A DNA stretch of 58,789 nucleotides from Thermosporothrix hazakensis (lineage in GTDB: Bacteria; Chloroflexota; Ktedonobacteria; Ktedonobacterales; Ktedonobacteraceae), in NCBI RefSeq assembly GCF_003253565.1, contig NZ_QKUF01000034.1, positions 1-58,789 on the forward strand, in the 5' to 3' direction. Position 1 is the stretch's first letter. The number at the start of each line of letters is the position of its first letter. This document shows, in pieces, positions 49,807 to 57,794 of this stretch. The notes beneath the pieces are model-generated. The model had not been told where the DNA came from. It made no database searches and was given only the letters and a program-made list of their open reading frames with translations. The position numbers and the translations under genes were made by a program.

Positions 49807-49831
49807 GGATCTAAAAGCTTAGATCCTTTTT
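49807..49831 (+). terminator. Isolated intrinsic terminator
   Basis: GGATCTAA/TTAGATCC around AAGC, followed by TTTTT. No plus-strand gene lies upstream for several kilobases, so it may end a small RNA or antisense transcript. Confidence 0.7.
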
Positions 49832-49895
49832 CTGCTCTCAGGGTTTCATGAATTTCGAGGTTAACCTCATATTTTTTGAAAATTGGTTGTGAGCG

Positions 49896-49926
49896 AAAAA
49901 GGAAGGGACAGGAGGAAGTCCCTTCC
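49896..49926 (-). terminator. Intrinsic terminator of the small secreted peptide gene
   Basis: GGAAGGGAC/GTCCCTTCC (9 bp, 8-base loop) with TTTTT after it on the minus strand, 23 bases after the peptide stop. Confidence 0.85.
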
Positions 49927-49948
49927 TCTGGACATACTGTTGTACTTA

Positions 49949-50119
49949 TTAAATTGTGCAATCAATCGGCGGTGGTGGACAGTTGTTCTGCATATGGATG
50001 GTTGGTTTCGCGAGCACATGAGCGGGTTGCAGCATCTGTGAAAGCGATCCTATATAACTACCGAGCAGGATGGTGACGGTCAATATCAGAGAGAGAAAAA
50101 GACGTTTGAGTGTATTCAT
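49949..50119 (-). CDS. Small secreted peptide precursor
   Basis: 56 codons from ATG 50119; an ATG at 50128 in frame is possible, with AAGGAG upstream of both. The first ~35 residues are a signal sequence: Lys-Arg, then Leu-Phe-Leu-Ser-Leu-Ile-Leu-Thr-Val-Thr-Ile-Leu-Leu, with a likely cleavage after Ala-His-Val-Leu-Ala. The mature part is about 19 residues and contains Asn-Cys-Pro-Pro-Pro-Pro-Ile-Asp-Cys, two Cys around four Pro. It could be a signalling or antimicrobial peptide. It has its own terminator, which supports a real gene. Confidence 0.65.
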   Translation of the reverse strand: MNTLKRLFLSLILTVTILLGSYIGSLSQMLQPAHVLAKPTIHMQNNCPPPPIDCTI

Positions 50120-50342
50120 AGTGATCATAGCTCCTTTTGCATACTGTTTTATGAGAAAGGTGTTAGGAGCGAGAGAAAATCTTGCAGTTTTTGGAGAGAC
50201 AAAAGAAAAGAAGTAAAGAGATGATTGAAGAATCGCTAAAGTGGCTGTTCCTCTTCTATGGAAGAAGAGCCGCTTTCGTTCCTTATGCCTGAGGAGGCGA
50301 CATGGAGGGAAGCGCCTTTTCTTCCTAACCGGTTTTTGTTGC

Positions 50343-50505
50343 TTGTAAGGCCTTTCGTTCTCTGATATAATTGTGGAGAGAAATTTCCGATTTCACCAAC
50401 GAGTAATGTAATTCTTCTTTATTTCCCTTGTGGATCAGCCAATAAAGCGGCTTCTTTTGAGGTTTAATATTGCCTTGACGGCAGTTTTGACGGTGATCTA
50501 TACCT
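50343..50505 (+). promoter_or_regulatory. Promoter running into the integrase 3' end, with a short membrane-type reading frame
   Basis: TTGTAA (50343-50348), 17-base spacer, TATAAT (50366-50371). Downstream a GTG at 50430 starts Met-Asp-Gln-Pro-Ile-Lys-Arg-Leu-Leu-Leu and a membrane-helix-like stretch (Ile-Ala-Leu-Thr-Ala-Val-Leu-Thr-Val-Ile), but the frame then runs antisense into the integrase. This may be the start of a host gene cut by the integration. Bases 50129-50342 show nothing. Confidence 0.4.
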
Positions 50506-51663
50506 TTATTGGTGTTGAACCAGTTTGTTCATTGCAGAGGCAGCTTGAATGTGAAGCTGCTGGTCAATGTGGGTGTAGATATTTGCTGTTATGGAAGATG
50601 CTCGCGTATGACCAAGCATCTGCCCTATAACCTCAATTGGAATTCCCATTGCAAAGAGGATTGAGGCTGTGCCATGTCGCAACCAGTGAAATTTGAATTT
50701 CCTCAAACGATACTTCTCAAGAATGCCGTGCTGATTGAGGAACGCTTTAAATTGTCTGCGAATAAGTGAGGTCTGTAGAAAGCCTCCTTTACGATTAGCA
50801 AACACTAAATTGAGTTGTTCCCAATTTTTGGTTTGCAATTTTTGTTTTAACTGCTTTACGCGGTATGCTCTGAGTGCCTCCACCGCAAAATCTGCGAGTA
50901 CAATATTTCTTTTGCTGCTTTTGGTTTTGGGAGGGCCAATTTTTATTTCTTCTATTTCTATTAATGTACCTCGAACAGCAACCAGTGATTTTTCTAAATC
51001 CAGGTGTTCCCATCGCAAAGCGGCCAGCTCTCCGATCCGCATTCCTGTTGCTATCGCGAACAACACAATGAGAGATATTCGACTCTGTTCTTGTTCGAAT
51101 TCCGCTTGAGCAATATCAAGAATATCTTGAATAATCACCACAATGTTTTCTGGCGGGGGCTCATGCATTTCCCCGTCTTGTGGCTGAGGGAGTTTAACCT
51201 TGTGGCAAGGATTCTTGACGAGCTTCTCAGCTTCTACAGCATCCTGGAAAGCCTTTTTATAAGTAGTATGCAGCGTGCGCATACTACTGGGTGCAAGATT
51301 GAGCGTATTATAGAAGCTCTGGATATGTTCTCTCGTTAGCTTTTGTAGCTGGATCTTCGCGATTGGATGGTTTAAAACATGCTGGATATGAGACTGATAG
51401 TTTTTGGTTGTGTGGGGCCTAATTCCCACTTTACAGGAATCAAGCCATTGTAATAAGTAATCACCTACTGTTTGACGAGTAGGGTCCCTCGCGATCTCTC
51501 CAGCGAGTACCTGCCTTTGCCGTTCTCGCATTTTCTTTCGAGCTTCAATCTCCGTTTTCCCATAAACGGAGATTTTCCTGCCTTCGTGAAAAATAATGGC
51601 TTCCCATCGCCCATCTTTGCGCTGATAAACAGAGCCATCTCCGTAGTGACTTTTTCGAGGCAT
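50506..51663 (-). CDS. int: Tyrosine-type site-specific integrase
   Basis: 385 residues. An N-terminal AP2-like arm-binding domain (Gly-Asp-Gly-Ser-Val-Tyr...Gly-Arg-Trp-Glu) is followed by a SAM-like core-binding domain (65-145) and the catalytic domain. Catalytic residues: Arg209 (Thr-Gly-Met-Arg-Ile-Gly-Glu), His326-x-x-Arg329-His330, His352 and Tyr363 (Ile-Tyr-Thr-His). It integrates and, with an excisionase, excises the element. Its stop lies next to the element edge, where attachment sites usually are. The full set of catalytic residues suggests activity. Confidence 0.93.
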   Translation of the reverse strand: MPRKSHYGDGSVYQRKDGRWEAIIFHEGRKISVYGKTEIEARKKMRERQRQVLAGEIARDPTRQTVGDYLLQWLDSCKVGIRPHTTKNYQSHIQHVLNHPIAKIQLQKLTREHIQSFYNTLNLAPSSMRTLHTTYKKAFQDAVEAEKLVKNPCHKVKLPQPQDGEMHEPPPENIVVIIQDILDIAQAEFEQEQSRISLIVLFAIATGMRIGELAALRWEHLDLEKSLVAVRGTLIEIEEIKIGPPKTKSSKRNIVLADFAVEALRAYRVKQLKQKLQTKNWEQLNLVFANRKGGFLQTSLIRRQFKAFLNQHGILEKYRLRKFKFHWLRHGTASILFAMGIPIEVIGQMLGHTRASSITANIYTHIDQQLHIQAASAMNKLVQHQ

Positions 51664-51682
51664 GGTTCCTCTCCTTCCTCAG

Positions 51683-51910
51683 TTAGAATTGGAAACTACT
51701 TGTTTTTCGGACCGCGAGCCAGTCCCGCAAGTCCGAGGGGGAAACCCTTTTTGAATCTCCTATCCAGATAAAGGGTATTCCTTCAGGATTCCCTTCCTGT
51801 AATAAACGATATACAGTTGCTCTGCTTAACTTCAGAATTTTTATGAGATCAGCAGGTGTAAGTAGCGCTTCTATCTCTACTGGCTTAGGCTGTGGCTTTC
51901 CCCTTTTCAT
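51683..51910 (-). CDS. Excisionase-like HTH protein (HTH_17)
   Basis: 75 residues from ATG 51910, with AAGGAAG upstream; longer starts at 51940 lie inside the primase gene. A winged-helix motif of the Xis/MerR type is visible: Leu-Thr-Pro-Ala-Asp-Leu-Ile-Lys-Ile-Leu, Ser-Arg-Ala-Thr-Val-Tyr-Arg-Leu-Leu and Pro-Ser-Asp-Leu-Arg-Asp-Trp-Leu. It overlaps the primase stop by 26 bases and ends 20 bases before the integrase start, the usual place of an excisionase controlling the integrase. Confidence 0.8.
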   Translation of the reverse strand: MKRGKPQPKPVEIEALLTPADLIKILKLSRATVYRLLQEGNPEGIPFIWIGDSKRVSPSDLRDWLAVRKTSSFQF

Positions 51911-53246
51911 AAGCATCTTCCTTGATGGTACTAGGAGCATTTAGCTGTCGAATCTTGTTGAGATATTGAGTAAGCCATTGCGGGGTATGCCGCTCGCAGT
52001 AAAGCTGCTTGCCGTCAGGGGAAAAGTTGAAGTCCAATCCTGAAGCATCCAGGCTCTCCCAACAGATACAGCAGTTTCTGGGGAGTTCATCTGTTGCATC
52101 TTCTTGTGCAGGCTCCGACAGCTTCGTGAGTGAGGGGCTCGAAATCAAGTCATATGCCTGGATCCCTGTTTTGATCCAGGCGCGTATACTCTGGCCGGCT
52201 TTGAGCATGTCGTTGATGTCGTGTGACCAGGGCAACCAGCGGATCGCGTGCGGAATAAGTTGCTCAAGCTGTTTTGCCGCCCGATCACCAGGGCGTACCC
52301 CATGTTTATCCTCATCATCATCGAAGGCGATGAGGACACATTTGGCTTTCGATAGCCGTGCGAGCCAGCGCTCATTGCGACCGCGAGAGGTGCCGCCCGT
52401 CGCAAGAAACACGGCCAGATCTCCCGCTTCCTGCTGCCCGCTGAGTGCATCCAATTCAGATTCAACCAGTACAATCGGTTGATCGAGTGCTACCTGATCG
52501 ACGTTATAGAGTCCATCCCCGCCGTTGGTGGGGATTTGGATGTATTTCGGAGACCCTTCGCGAAGACCAGTCAGGCGGCGCACATTGAGTCTCCAGATGT
52601 GGCCATCCCCTTGCCACGGGATAAGTATCCCTTCTGGGAGCCAGACTTTTTGGCATTGATCGGATTTCAATCCCCATTTCTCAGGCGGATCGCAATACCA
52701 GCGTCCGTCTTTCTTTAAAGGAATATAGCCTAACTGAGCATCTTTAATAGTCTGATCTGACAGCCCCCGCTCTCTCAGATACTGAAGCGCATGCTTACCG
52801 ACCTCTCCCCAGAGGAATTTCTGACACAGTTCGAGACGTGCTCTGGCTTGCTTCTGCCAGTCTTCAGATGGTGGCATCGTGTCACCATACTTCTTTTTCT
52901 GCTTGAGCCGTTCAATAACTTTTCTTGACCTTTCAGAAATGCCTGGATTTGCATACTTTTCTCCTGTCGACTCGATGCCAAGACGTGAGCAAGCTTCTTT
53001 AAATGAGATCCCTTCATATTCTCTCAGGAAGGCAATGACATCGGGACCGTGCCGTCCACATCCGCTGCTGCGAATGGCACAACTGTACCTTCCAGTTTCG
53101 GAAAACATGAAACGATCAGTACTCCCCTGACACCAGGGGCAGGAGCCGTTCCACTGTATCTCTCCATTTACTCTCTTAGGCTTACCTGCGATTTGGACGT
53201 AGCGAGAGTAGAACGCTACGGGGTCAATGTGGCTCGTATCAACCAT
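51885..53246 (-). CDS. Zinc-finger TOPRIM DNA primase of the mobile element
   Basis: 453 residues. An N-terminal zinc-binding domain has Cys36, Cys39, Cys56 and Cys63 (Cys-Pro-Trp-Cys ... Ser-Cys ... Gly-Cys-Gly-Arg-His-Gly), as in DnaG/phage primases. The TOPRIM core follows with Val-Glu-Ser-Glu-Leu-Asp-Ala-Leu (metal-binding Glu, ~262) and Phe-Asp-Asp-Asp-Glu-Asp (~305). The C-terminal ~100 residues carry an extra Cys cluster (Asn-Cys-Cys-Ile-Cys-Trp; Cys-Glu-Arg-His) that may form a second zinc site. It primes replication of the element. The DUF3987-like gene is just upstream. Confidence 0.87.
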   Translation of the reverse strand: MVDTSHIDPVAFYSRYVQIAGKPKRVNGEIQWNGSCPWCQGSTDRFMFSETGRYSCAIRSSGCGRHGPDVIAFLREYEGISFKEACSRLGIESTGEKYANPGISERSRKVIERLKQKKKYGDTMPPSEDWQKQARARLELCQKFLWGEVGKHALQYLRERGLSDQTIKDAQLGYIPLKKDGRWYCDPPEKWGLKSDQCQKVWLPEGILIPWQGDGHIWRLNVRRLTGLREGSPKYIQIPTNGGDGLYNVDQVALDQPIVLVESELDALSGQQEAGDLAVFLATGGTSRGRNERWLARLSKAKCVLIAFDDDEDKHGVRPGDRAAKQLEQLIPHAIRWLPWSHDINDMLKAGQSIRAWIKTGIQAYDLISSPSLTKLSEPAQEDATDELPRNCCICWESLDASGLDFNFSPDGKQLYCERHTPQWLTQYLNKIRQLNAPSTIKEDAYEKGKATA

Positions 53247-53258
53247 GTGTTCTCTCCT

Positions 53259-54908
53259 CTAGTCGTTAACAATCTGATAACGCGACTTTTTGCCCTCACG
53301 CAGCTCTATGAGCGTCCCAACTGCTACAAGCGCATTGAGTTTCTCTCTCAAAATGGCAGAATCATACCGCTTGAAATACATCCGGATGTCCCGGACGGTG
53401 GGAGGGATTTTAAATCTCTCTGTCAGACGTTCAATGATCTGGAGGAGTTTTCGTTCTGCCTGATCACTCAGGCTCTCGTCATCCATGTTGATCTGGGCAT
53501 AGAGTATATGTAAACACTTTCTCCAGACCTCCGTAATCTCTCTGGCTTTTGCCCAATGACACATCTGGATATGCCCATCATTTTCGAGAGATGCAAACAG
53601 GCCTGCAATGCGTAAGGCCTTTGCAGGCAATCGCCCGTAGTTCCCTGCAAGGTCTTCAAATTGAGAATCTCGTACTATTCGCATAAGCGCAAAGAGGTAG
53701 TCGTAGAATGCTTTTGCAACGTCTTCGTCGACTTGGCAGACATTCTCTGGTAGCTCACCTCGTTTGACTTTGGTTTCGATGACATCGCCTTGCTTATTTG
53801 TTTTTTGGATGAATTCGACTTTTGGTATCCCTAACCGCTGATGCCATTTAACGAGAGGTTGAGTGAGGCTCATCGGGACAGTCATGCGCCCGATAGGGAA
53901 ACGAGCCTCACTGTCGTCATTTGATGCAGCGGGTGGCGTGACAAACGCGAAACGGGCGAAGAACCCGTCTCGCCAGAACTTCGCTCCGCGACCGGCGTGA
54001 GGCCGCGCATCAGCCGGTGTCATCGACGCCAGAAGTGCCATATATGGCTTTTTTATTTCCTCTAGCCCACGGGTAATTGTGTCATAACTGGCTGTGTCAG
54101 CGCAGTCATCCATCCTTCGCAGTATCCCTTTGAAATCGCTCATTGCGCCGTTCTGCTGCATCATTGAGTCCAGGTGTTGCCCGAACTCGTCATAAAACCA
54201 CCCAATCTGCCCACTAAATGCATACTTAAGCTGCGCAATAACTTGCTCCTCTGGCTCCATATCTTCATATCCCCTCGGAAGAGAGCCAGCCATATTCGAC
54301 ATCATTTTCTGGGGTGTCATTATGTCAGGCGCAAGCAACCAGGAAAGACCGGCCGCTTTGAGCACTTTTTGCGCAATTTTGGCCGTTGTCGATTTTGCAT
54401 ATTGTGTTGTGGGTGCAACAAGAGCAATAAAAAGCGGAGTATAGTTGTCCCCCAACGGGATTACAACTCTCCGAGCGGCTATGACTGAGAGGAGCCAAAT
54501 CCCGACAGCCGTATGAAAATGCTTGTAGCCGCGAGGACTCCATGTCCTCGAGAAAACCTCGTATTCATGAAGCCATCGGCACGCCCCTTCTCCGACTTCG
54601 GGGGCAATATAGATCTCAGATGGCAGGGGAGGGATGTCAGGAGTATTGAGATTGAGATCTACGGGCTTCCCTTGCTCCTGTTCGGCAAACAGTGTTGCAA
54701 GTGCAGGATGTTGTTTTGCAAACATCCTGGCTGTAAGCTCCAGCGAGCGTGTTTTACCTGACTCCCTCGCTATTTCTTCGAGGATCTGCACTGCCTGTTC
54801 TAAATCTTCAAAATCAGGCCTGTCACTCTCAGGCGGTACCTGACCAGTTTGAAGAAGTTGCTGTAGGTACGCTCTTTGTTTTTCTGTACCTTTTGTGAGT
54901 GTTTCCAT
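53259..54908 (-). CDS. DUF3987-like replication-associated protein
   Basis: 549 residues from ATG 54908, with AGGGTGG upstream; GTG 54917 is possible. After a ~110-residue helical start, the central region resembles DUF3987/primase-helicase-like NTPases. Pro-Leu-Phe-Ile-Ala-Leu-Val-Ala-Pro-Thr-Thr with Tyr-Ala-Lys-Ser-Thr-Thr stands where Walker A occurs, with the degenerate Pro-Thr-Thr-Gln-Tyr-Ala-Lys-Ser-Thr. Trp-Phe-Tyr-Asp-Glu-Phe-Gly would be Walker B (Asp-Glu). Such proteins replace helicases beside small primases in integrated elements. The end is 12 bases before the primase start. Confidence 0.72.
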   Translation of the reverse strand: METLTKGTEKQRAYLQQLLQTGQVPPESDRPDFEDLEQAVQILEEIARESGKTRSLELTARMFAKQHPALATLFAEQEQGKPVDLNLNTPDIPPLPSEIYIAPEVGEGACRWLHEYEVFSRTWSPRGYKHFHTAVGIWLLSVIAARRVVIPLGDNYTPLFIALVAPTTQYAKSTTAKIAQKVLKAAGLSWLLAPDIMTPQKMMSNMAGSLPRGYEDMEPEEQVIAQLKYAFSGQIGWFYDEFGQHLDSMMQQNGAMSDFKGILRRMDDCADTASYDTITRGLEEIKKPYMALLASMTPADARPHAGRGAKFWRDGFFARFAFVTPPAASNDDSEARFPIGRMTVPMSLTQPLVKWHQRLGIPKVEFIQKTNKQGDVIETKVKRGELPENVCQVDEDVAKAFYDYLFALMRIVRDSQFEDLAGNYGRLPAKALRIAGLFASLENDGHIQMCHWAKAREITEVWRKCLHILYAQINMDDESLSDQAERKLLQIIERLTERFKIPPTVRDIRMYFKRYDSAILREKLNALVAVGTLIELREGKKSRYQIVND

Positions 54909-55110
54909 ATAAGCCACCCTGAAAACAAGAATTGTCCCGTTTAAGTCCTCATTCTTGTTGCATAACTATGCATAATAATGTTTAACAATGATACCATTCA
55001 TAGGCATGAAAGTCAACGAGCCTATAAAGTTGAGCTAGTTCTTCTGGCGCTCTCATGATAGGGCGTCAGAAGAACTGGAGTTTTCTGGCGTGGGGAATAA
55101 TCACTCGTCT

Positions 55111-55755
55111 TCACCGCATGAACGAAAAGCCAGAGCTGGAAGAGAGTGGCGACGTTGTGCGCCAATCGTTTGCAGGAGCTGACGACGTATTTCCCATCTT
55201 CACGCAGTGTGGGATTCTCGGAGAGACTCTTTCAGCCTGAGAGAATGGCGATAAAGGATCGGTGGTCTGGAGCAACGCTTTCAACTGAGAAATCTCGTCC
55301 TGAAGACGAGACACCTCTTCTTCAGGCAGTCCGCCTTCAATCAGTGAGCCCAACGCTAAATCATCTTCTATCCGCTGGATGCGCGTTTTGATTTGCGCTC
55401 TCTCATCCTGCTCGGAAGGTGCCGGTGCAGGAGTTGCTTGCGCTCTCTCATCTTGCTCAGTGGCGATAGGCTGCATCGGGGGTTTGCAACCAGGGCGACC
55501 AAGCTTCACACGAAGCTCGCACATCTCTTTGACGGCGCGAATGTGCACGCATTCGCACGTCGCCGGGCAGGTGCAATGCCAGCGGCCATGTTCGCTGCAC
55601 GTCACCTGGTAGTAGTTTTTTCCGTCCCGGCTCGGGGCAAGGTAGCCCAGGACTGCCCCTGTCGCCTTGTCATACACACGAATCAGTACGACAGGATGAT
55701 AGGGCTTACGGACGGCCTGCTTGCGGGATGTGCGGGTTGCGAGTGCTGTAGTCAT
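55111..55755 (-). CDS. SWIM-type zinc-finger protein of the element
   Basis: 214 residues from ATG 55755, with AAAGGA upstream. The zinc motif is Trp-His-Cys-Thr-Cys-Pro-Ala-Thr-Cys-Glu-Cys-Val-His (about 59-71), a SWIM-like Cys-x-Cys-xn-Cys-x-His. A basic first 20 residues and an Ala/Pro linker follow. The peptide Glu-Gln-Asp-Glu-Arg-Ala-Gln occurs twice about 17 residues apart, from a short DNA duplication near 55390-55460. A predicted coiled coil (~120-165) ends the protein with a Ser-rich tail. It probably binds nucleic acid; it is the most upstream minus-strand gene of the replication block. Confidence 0.7.
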   Translation of the reverse strand: MTTALATRTSRKQAVRKPYHPVVLIRVYDKATGAVLGYLAPSRDGKNYYQVTCSEHGRWHCTCPATCECVHIRAVKEMCELRVKLGRPGCKPPMQPIATEQDERAQATPAPAPSEQDERAQIKTRIQRIEDDLALGSLIEGGLPEEEVSRLQDEISQLKALLQTTDPLSPFSQAERVSPRIPHCVKMGNTSSAPANDWRTTSPLSSSSGFSFMR

Positions 55756-55945
55756 CTGATACAATTCCTTTCGTAGTTTTGTACTACCGCGTCGGCTCTG
55801 TCCTAGCTGGTAACTTGAACCAGAGATCGACGCGTTTTTTCTTTTCTGTGAGGTTGTATCCTCGTTGAGAGTAGTATAGCACCCCAAAATAGCAAAATCA
55901 AGACAAATTGGACAAATTTTTAAACACAGTACTAATAGGCCAAAC

Positions 55946-56027
55946 TAGACATTCATCGTCATGAGATGATATACTAAACCTGTCAATTGACAGTCAAATG
56001 AACATCAACTGATGGTCAGATGACAGA
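55946..56027 (+). promoter_or_regulatory. Promoter and operator-like repeats before the HTH gene
   Basis: TAGACA (55946-55951), 18-base spacer, TATACT (55970-55975). Immediately downstream, 55981-56027 holds the palindrome TGTCAATTGACA and several further TGAC/GTCA half-sites, plus CATCA-AC-TGATG. The cluster overlaps the expected transcription start, as a repressor site would. Confidence 0.6.
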
Positions 56028-56046
56028 GAGAAAGGGGTTCACACTA

Positions 56047-56277
56047 ATGAATAAAGAAATTAGCAATGCAGAAGAAAAGCTTTCTGCTAATGCGGCTGGG
56101 AAACTACTTGGAGTAAGTGGCAAAACAGTTATTCGCATGATGGAAGCAGGAGACTTTCCAGGCTACAAGATTGGTTCCGCTTGGAAGTTTCGACGAGGTG
56201 ATATTGAGAATTACCTTGAATCCAGGAAATTTGTAGGAAAGAAAGCAGTAGATAAAAGATCCGAAGAAGATGCGTAG
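56047..56277 (+). CDS. Excisionase-family (HTH_17) DNA-binding protein
   Basis: 76 residues from ATG 56047 with AAAGGGG upstream; ATG 56020 lies in the operator block. The helix-turn-helix is Leu-Ser-Ala-Asn-Ala-Ala-Gly-Lys-Leu-Leu-Gly-Val-Ser, then Thr-Val-Ile-Arg-Met-Met-Glu and the wing Gly-Ser-Ala-Trp-Lys-Phe-Arg-Arg-Gly-Asp-Ile. Such proteins serve as excisionases or small regulators. The TGAC repeats upstream may be its own binding sites. It is divergent from the replication genes. Confidence 0.8.
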   Translation: MNKEISNAEEKLSANAAGKLLGVSGKTVIRMMEAGDFPGYKIGSAWKFRRGDIENYLESRKFVGKKAVDKRSEEDA

Positions 56278-56418
56278 CTCCGGCACACGGCGCCTTGAGG
56301 GCCTGGGAAACCTGCTTCGCTCCGTGTGCTAAAGCTTGATTACTATCTTTGTTAAAGTATAGCTCATCAGGCAAACCGTATGTATTGACGCATAGTCATA
56401 AGGGAATGGAAGAAATTC

Positions 56419-56496
56419 ATGAATAATTTGCCGGTTCTGCTCAAATATCAGGGAATCCACATAGTTGATATCACGAGAAAAGGGGGTGCTCGGTGA
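56419..56496 (+). CDS. Short upstream reading frame coup­led to the DUF4326 gene
   Basis: 25 codons from ATG 56419 (GGAAG upstream), ending in TGA that overlaps the next GTG (GTGA). It reads Met-Asn-Asn-Leu-Pro-Val-Leu-Leu-Lys-Tyr-Gln-Gly-Ile-His and ends Lys-Gly-Gly-Ala-Arg. The overlap suggests translational coupling, but a chance frame cannot be excluded. Confidence 0.4.
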   Translation: MNNLPVLLKYQGIHIVDITRKGGAR

Positions 56497-56873
56497 TCAT
56501 ATTCGCAAGCCTCAGTGACCGCCCGGCACATCGCGGGCGCGTTGTGACGTGTTGCGTCACCCTACAAGGAAGACCCGACAACATTGACTGCTTGACTCCC
56601 ACGGCGGCCCTCGTCTATGGCTACAAAGCATGGCAGGGGGATGATCGCTTTACGGGCCAATACCAGCCAATCAGCCAGGGCGAGTACATACGCGGATATG
56701 CAGGCGTGCTCAAAAAGCGTGGGGCGCAGGTTCGGGCCTTCATCGACAGCTTGGACCCGAACAAGGATATCACCATCTGCTGTTTCTGTCCCCCACAGGC
56801 GTTCTGCCACCGGCAGTTATTAGCCCGGTGGTTTAAGAGTTATCGCCCTGACCTGGTGATCAAGCTCAAATAG
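56493..56873 (+). CDS. DUF4326/DUF488-like small protein of the element
   Basis: 126 residues from GTG 56493 with GGGGGTG upstream. The C-terminal motif Cys-Cys-Phe-Cys-Pro-Pro-Gln-Ala-Phe-Cys-His-Arg (about 98-109) is the Cys/His signature of DUF4326 and related phage proteins. A Thr-Ala-Ala-Leu-Val-Tyr-Gly-Tyr-Lys and Arg-Phe-Thr-Gly segment precedes. The function is unknown; the Cys-rich end may bind metal. A strong terminator follows. Confidence 0.75.
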   Translation: MIIFASLSDRPAHRGRVVTCCVTLQGRPDNIDCLTPTAALVYGYKAWQGDDRFTGQYQPISQGEYIRGYAGVLKKRGAQVRAFIDSLDPNKDITICCFCPPQAFCHRQLLARWFKSYRPDLVIKLK

Positions 56874-56877
56874 TTTC

Positions 56878-56912
56878 AAGCCCCTGCGACGGCCAGCAGG
56901 GGCTTCTTTTTT
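56878..56912 (+). terminator. Intrinsic terminator after the DUF4326 gene
   Basis: AAGCCCCTGC/GCAGGGGCTT (10 bp, 8-base loop) followed by C and six T residues. Confidence 0.92.
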
Positions 56913-56934
56913 GTTGCCAGAGCAGAGGGAAAAG

Positions 56935-57426
56935 TGTTGACGCTTCGGTTTTGTGTTGAATGGTGTTGAGGTTCCTCTCCAACGATTAAACTGGCTCTAG
57001 CAGGGAATTGAAGCCCTTTTGTTGACATGTTGACGTTGTTGATAATTAACTTAAAAAAACTACTCTATTATATAATATAAAATAAACTAATTTGTACTAA
57101 CAACATAACATAATAATAATAATAATATGTTATTACTATTATTATTATTATTTGTATAGAAGGAGAATTTTCTTTTTCAACCATCAACAATGTCAACATG
57201 TCAACAAATTCGGTTCAGTCTGCTTGTAGCGCTGGTTTACGCGTGGAAGGTGAGCTTCAACATCCCTCTTCAACACCCCTGCTCTGTCAACATTTTCTTT
57301 CGCTCCCCTTTTTTAATCGCTTATTGTCAACAACGTCAACATGTCAACAACTGGCCTCTAGCAAGCTCCATAAGCCAGATGACGTGTTGCCTTATCCTTC
57401 AACAGCATGAATATGCCCGTCAACAA
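56935..57426. repeat. Iteron-like region, candidate replication origin
   Basis: Within a 900-base stretch without genes, the octamer TGTTGACA/TGTCAACA or its one-base variant (G for the last/first A) occurs ten times: 56935, 57020, 57028 in one orientation and 57191, 57199, 57285, 57325, 57334, 57342, 57418 in the other. Further TTCAACA/TGTTGA half-sites lie between. The two orientations face each other across the AT-rich palindrome at 57112-57152. This is the layout of an iteron-type origin or partition site. Confidence 0.65.
57112..57152. repeat. AT-rich (AAT)n/(ATT)n perfect palindrome
   Basis: A 16-base arm of AAT repeats (57112-57127), a 9-base centre and the exact complement (57137-57152). 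The flanking 57045-57111 is almost pure A/T, as in a DNA unwinding element. Confidence 0.85.
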
Positions 57427-57486
57427 TTCATCGGCAGTGAACTTCCTGCTGACGACCCAACGTCTTATGTTAATGAATGCTCTACG

Positions 57487-57511
57487 GCCCCAAATTTTGA
57501 AATTTTGGGGC
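57487..57511. repeat. Short inverted repeat
   Basis: GCCCCAAA pairs with TTTGGGGC around a 9-base A/T loop, between the iteron region and the repressor terminator. Role unknown. Confidence 0.5.
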
Positions 57512-57599
57512 ATACAGAAGCTGAAAGCTCTATCTGGTAGTCTGGGGGGAAAAACAGGCAATTTTGGGGAAATTCCCTTTGAGGGATTGCACCAAAAAA

Positions 57600-57632
57600 C
57601 AAGAAAACCCGCTGGCCTGACCACCAGCGGGT
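57600..57632 (-). terminator. Intrinsic terminator of the repressor gene
   Basis: ACCCGCTGG/CCAGCGGGT (9 bp, 8-base loop), followed on the minus strand by TTTTCTTGTTTTTT; about 160 bases after the repressor stop. Confidence 0.8.
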
Positions 57633-57794
57633 TTCTTGTTCTGTTTGTGGTTGTGTTCACTAACAACGAAAATCCTGCCCCGTTGAACGTAACGGGATAA
57701 TCCTATTATATCATACTTATGTATGTTCGCACAGATGACAGTACTTCCTACTTTCTGCCAGCGTCCTGCACAGCTTTTGCCATGCAGGGAATAC

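Noticed and set aside
57190..57540. 116-codon plus-strand frame
   Set aside because: It runs through the iteron repeats, and its composition (Cys, Gln, Ser-rich) follows from the repeats.
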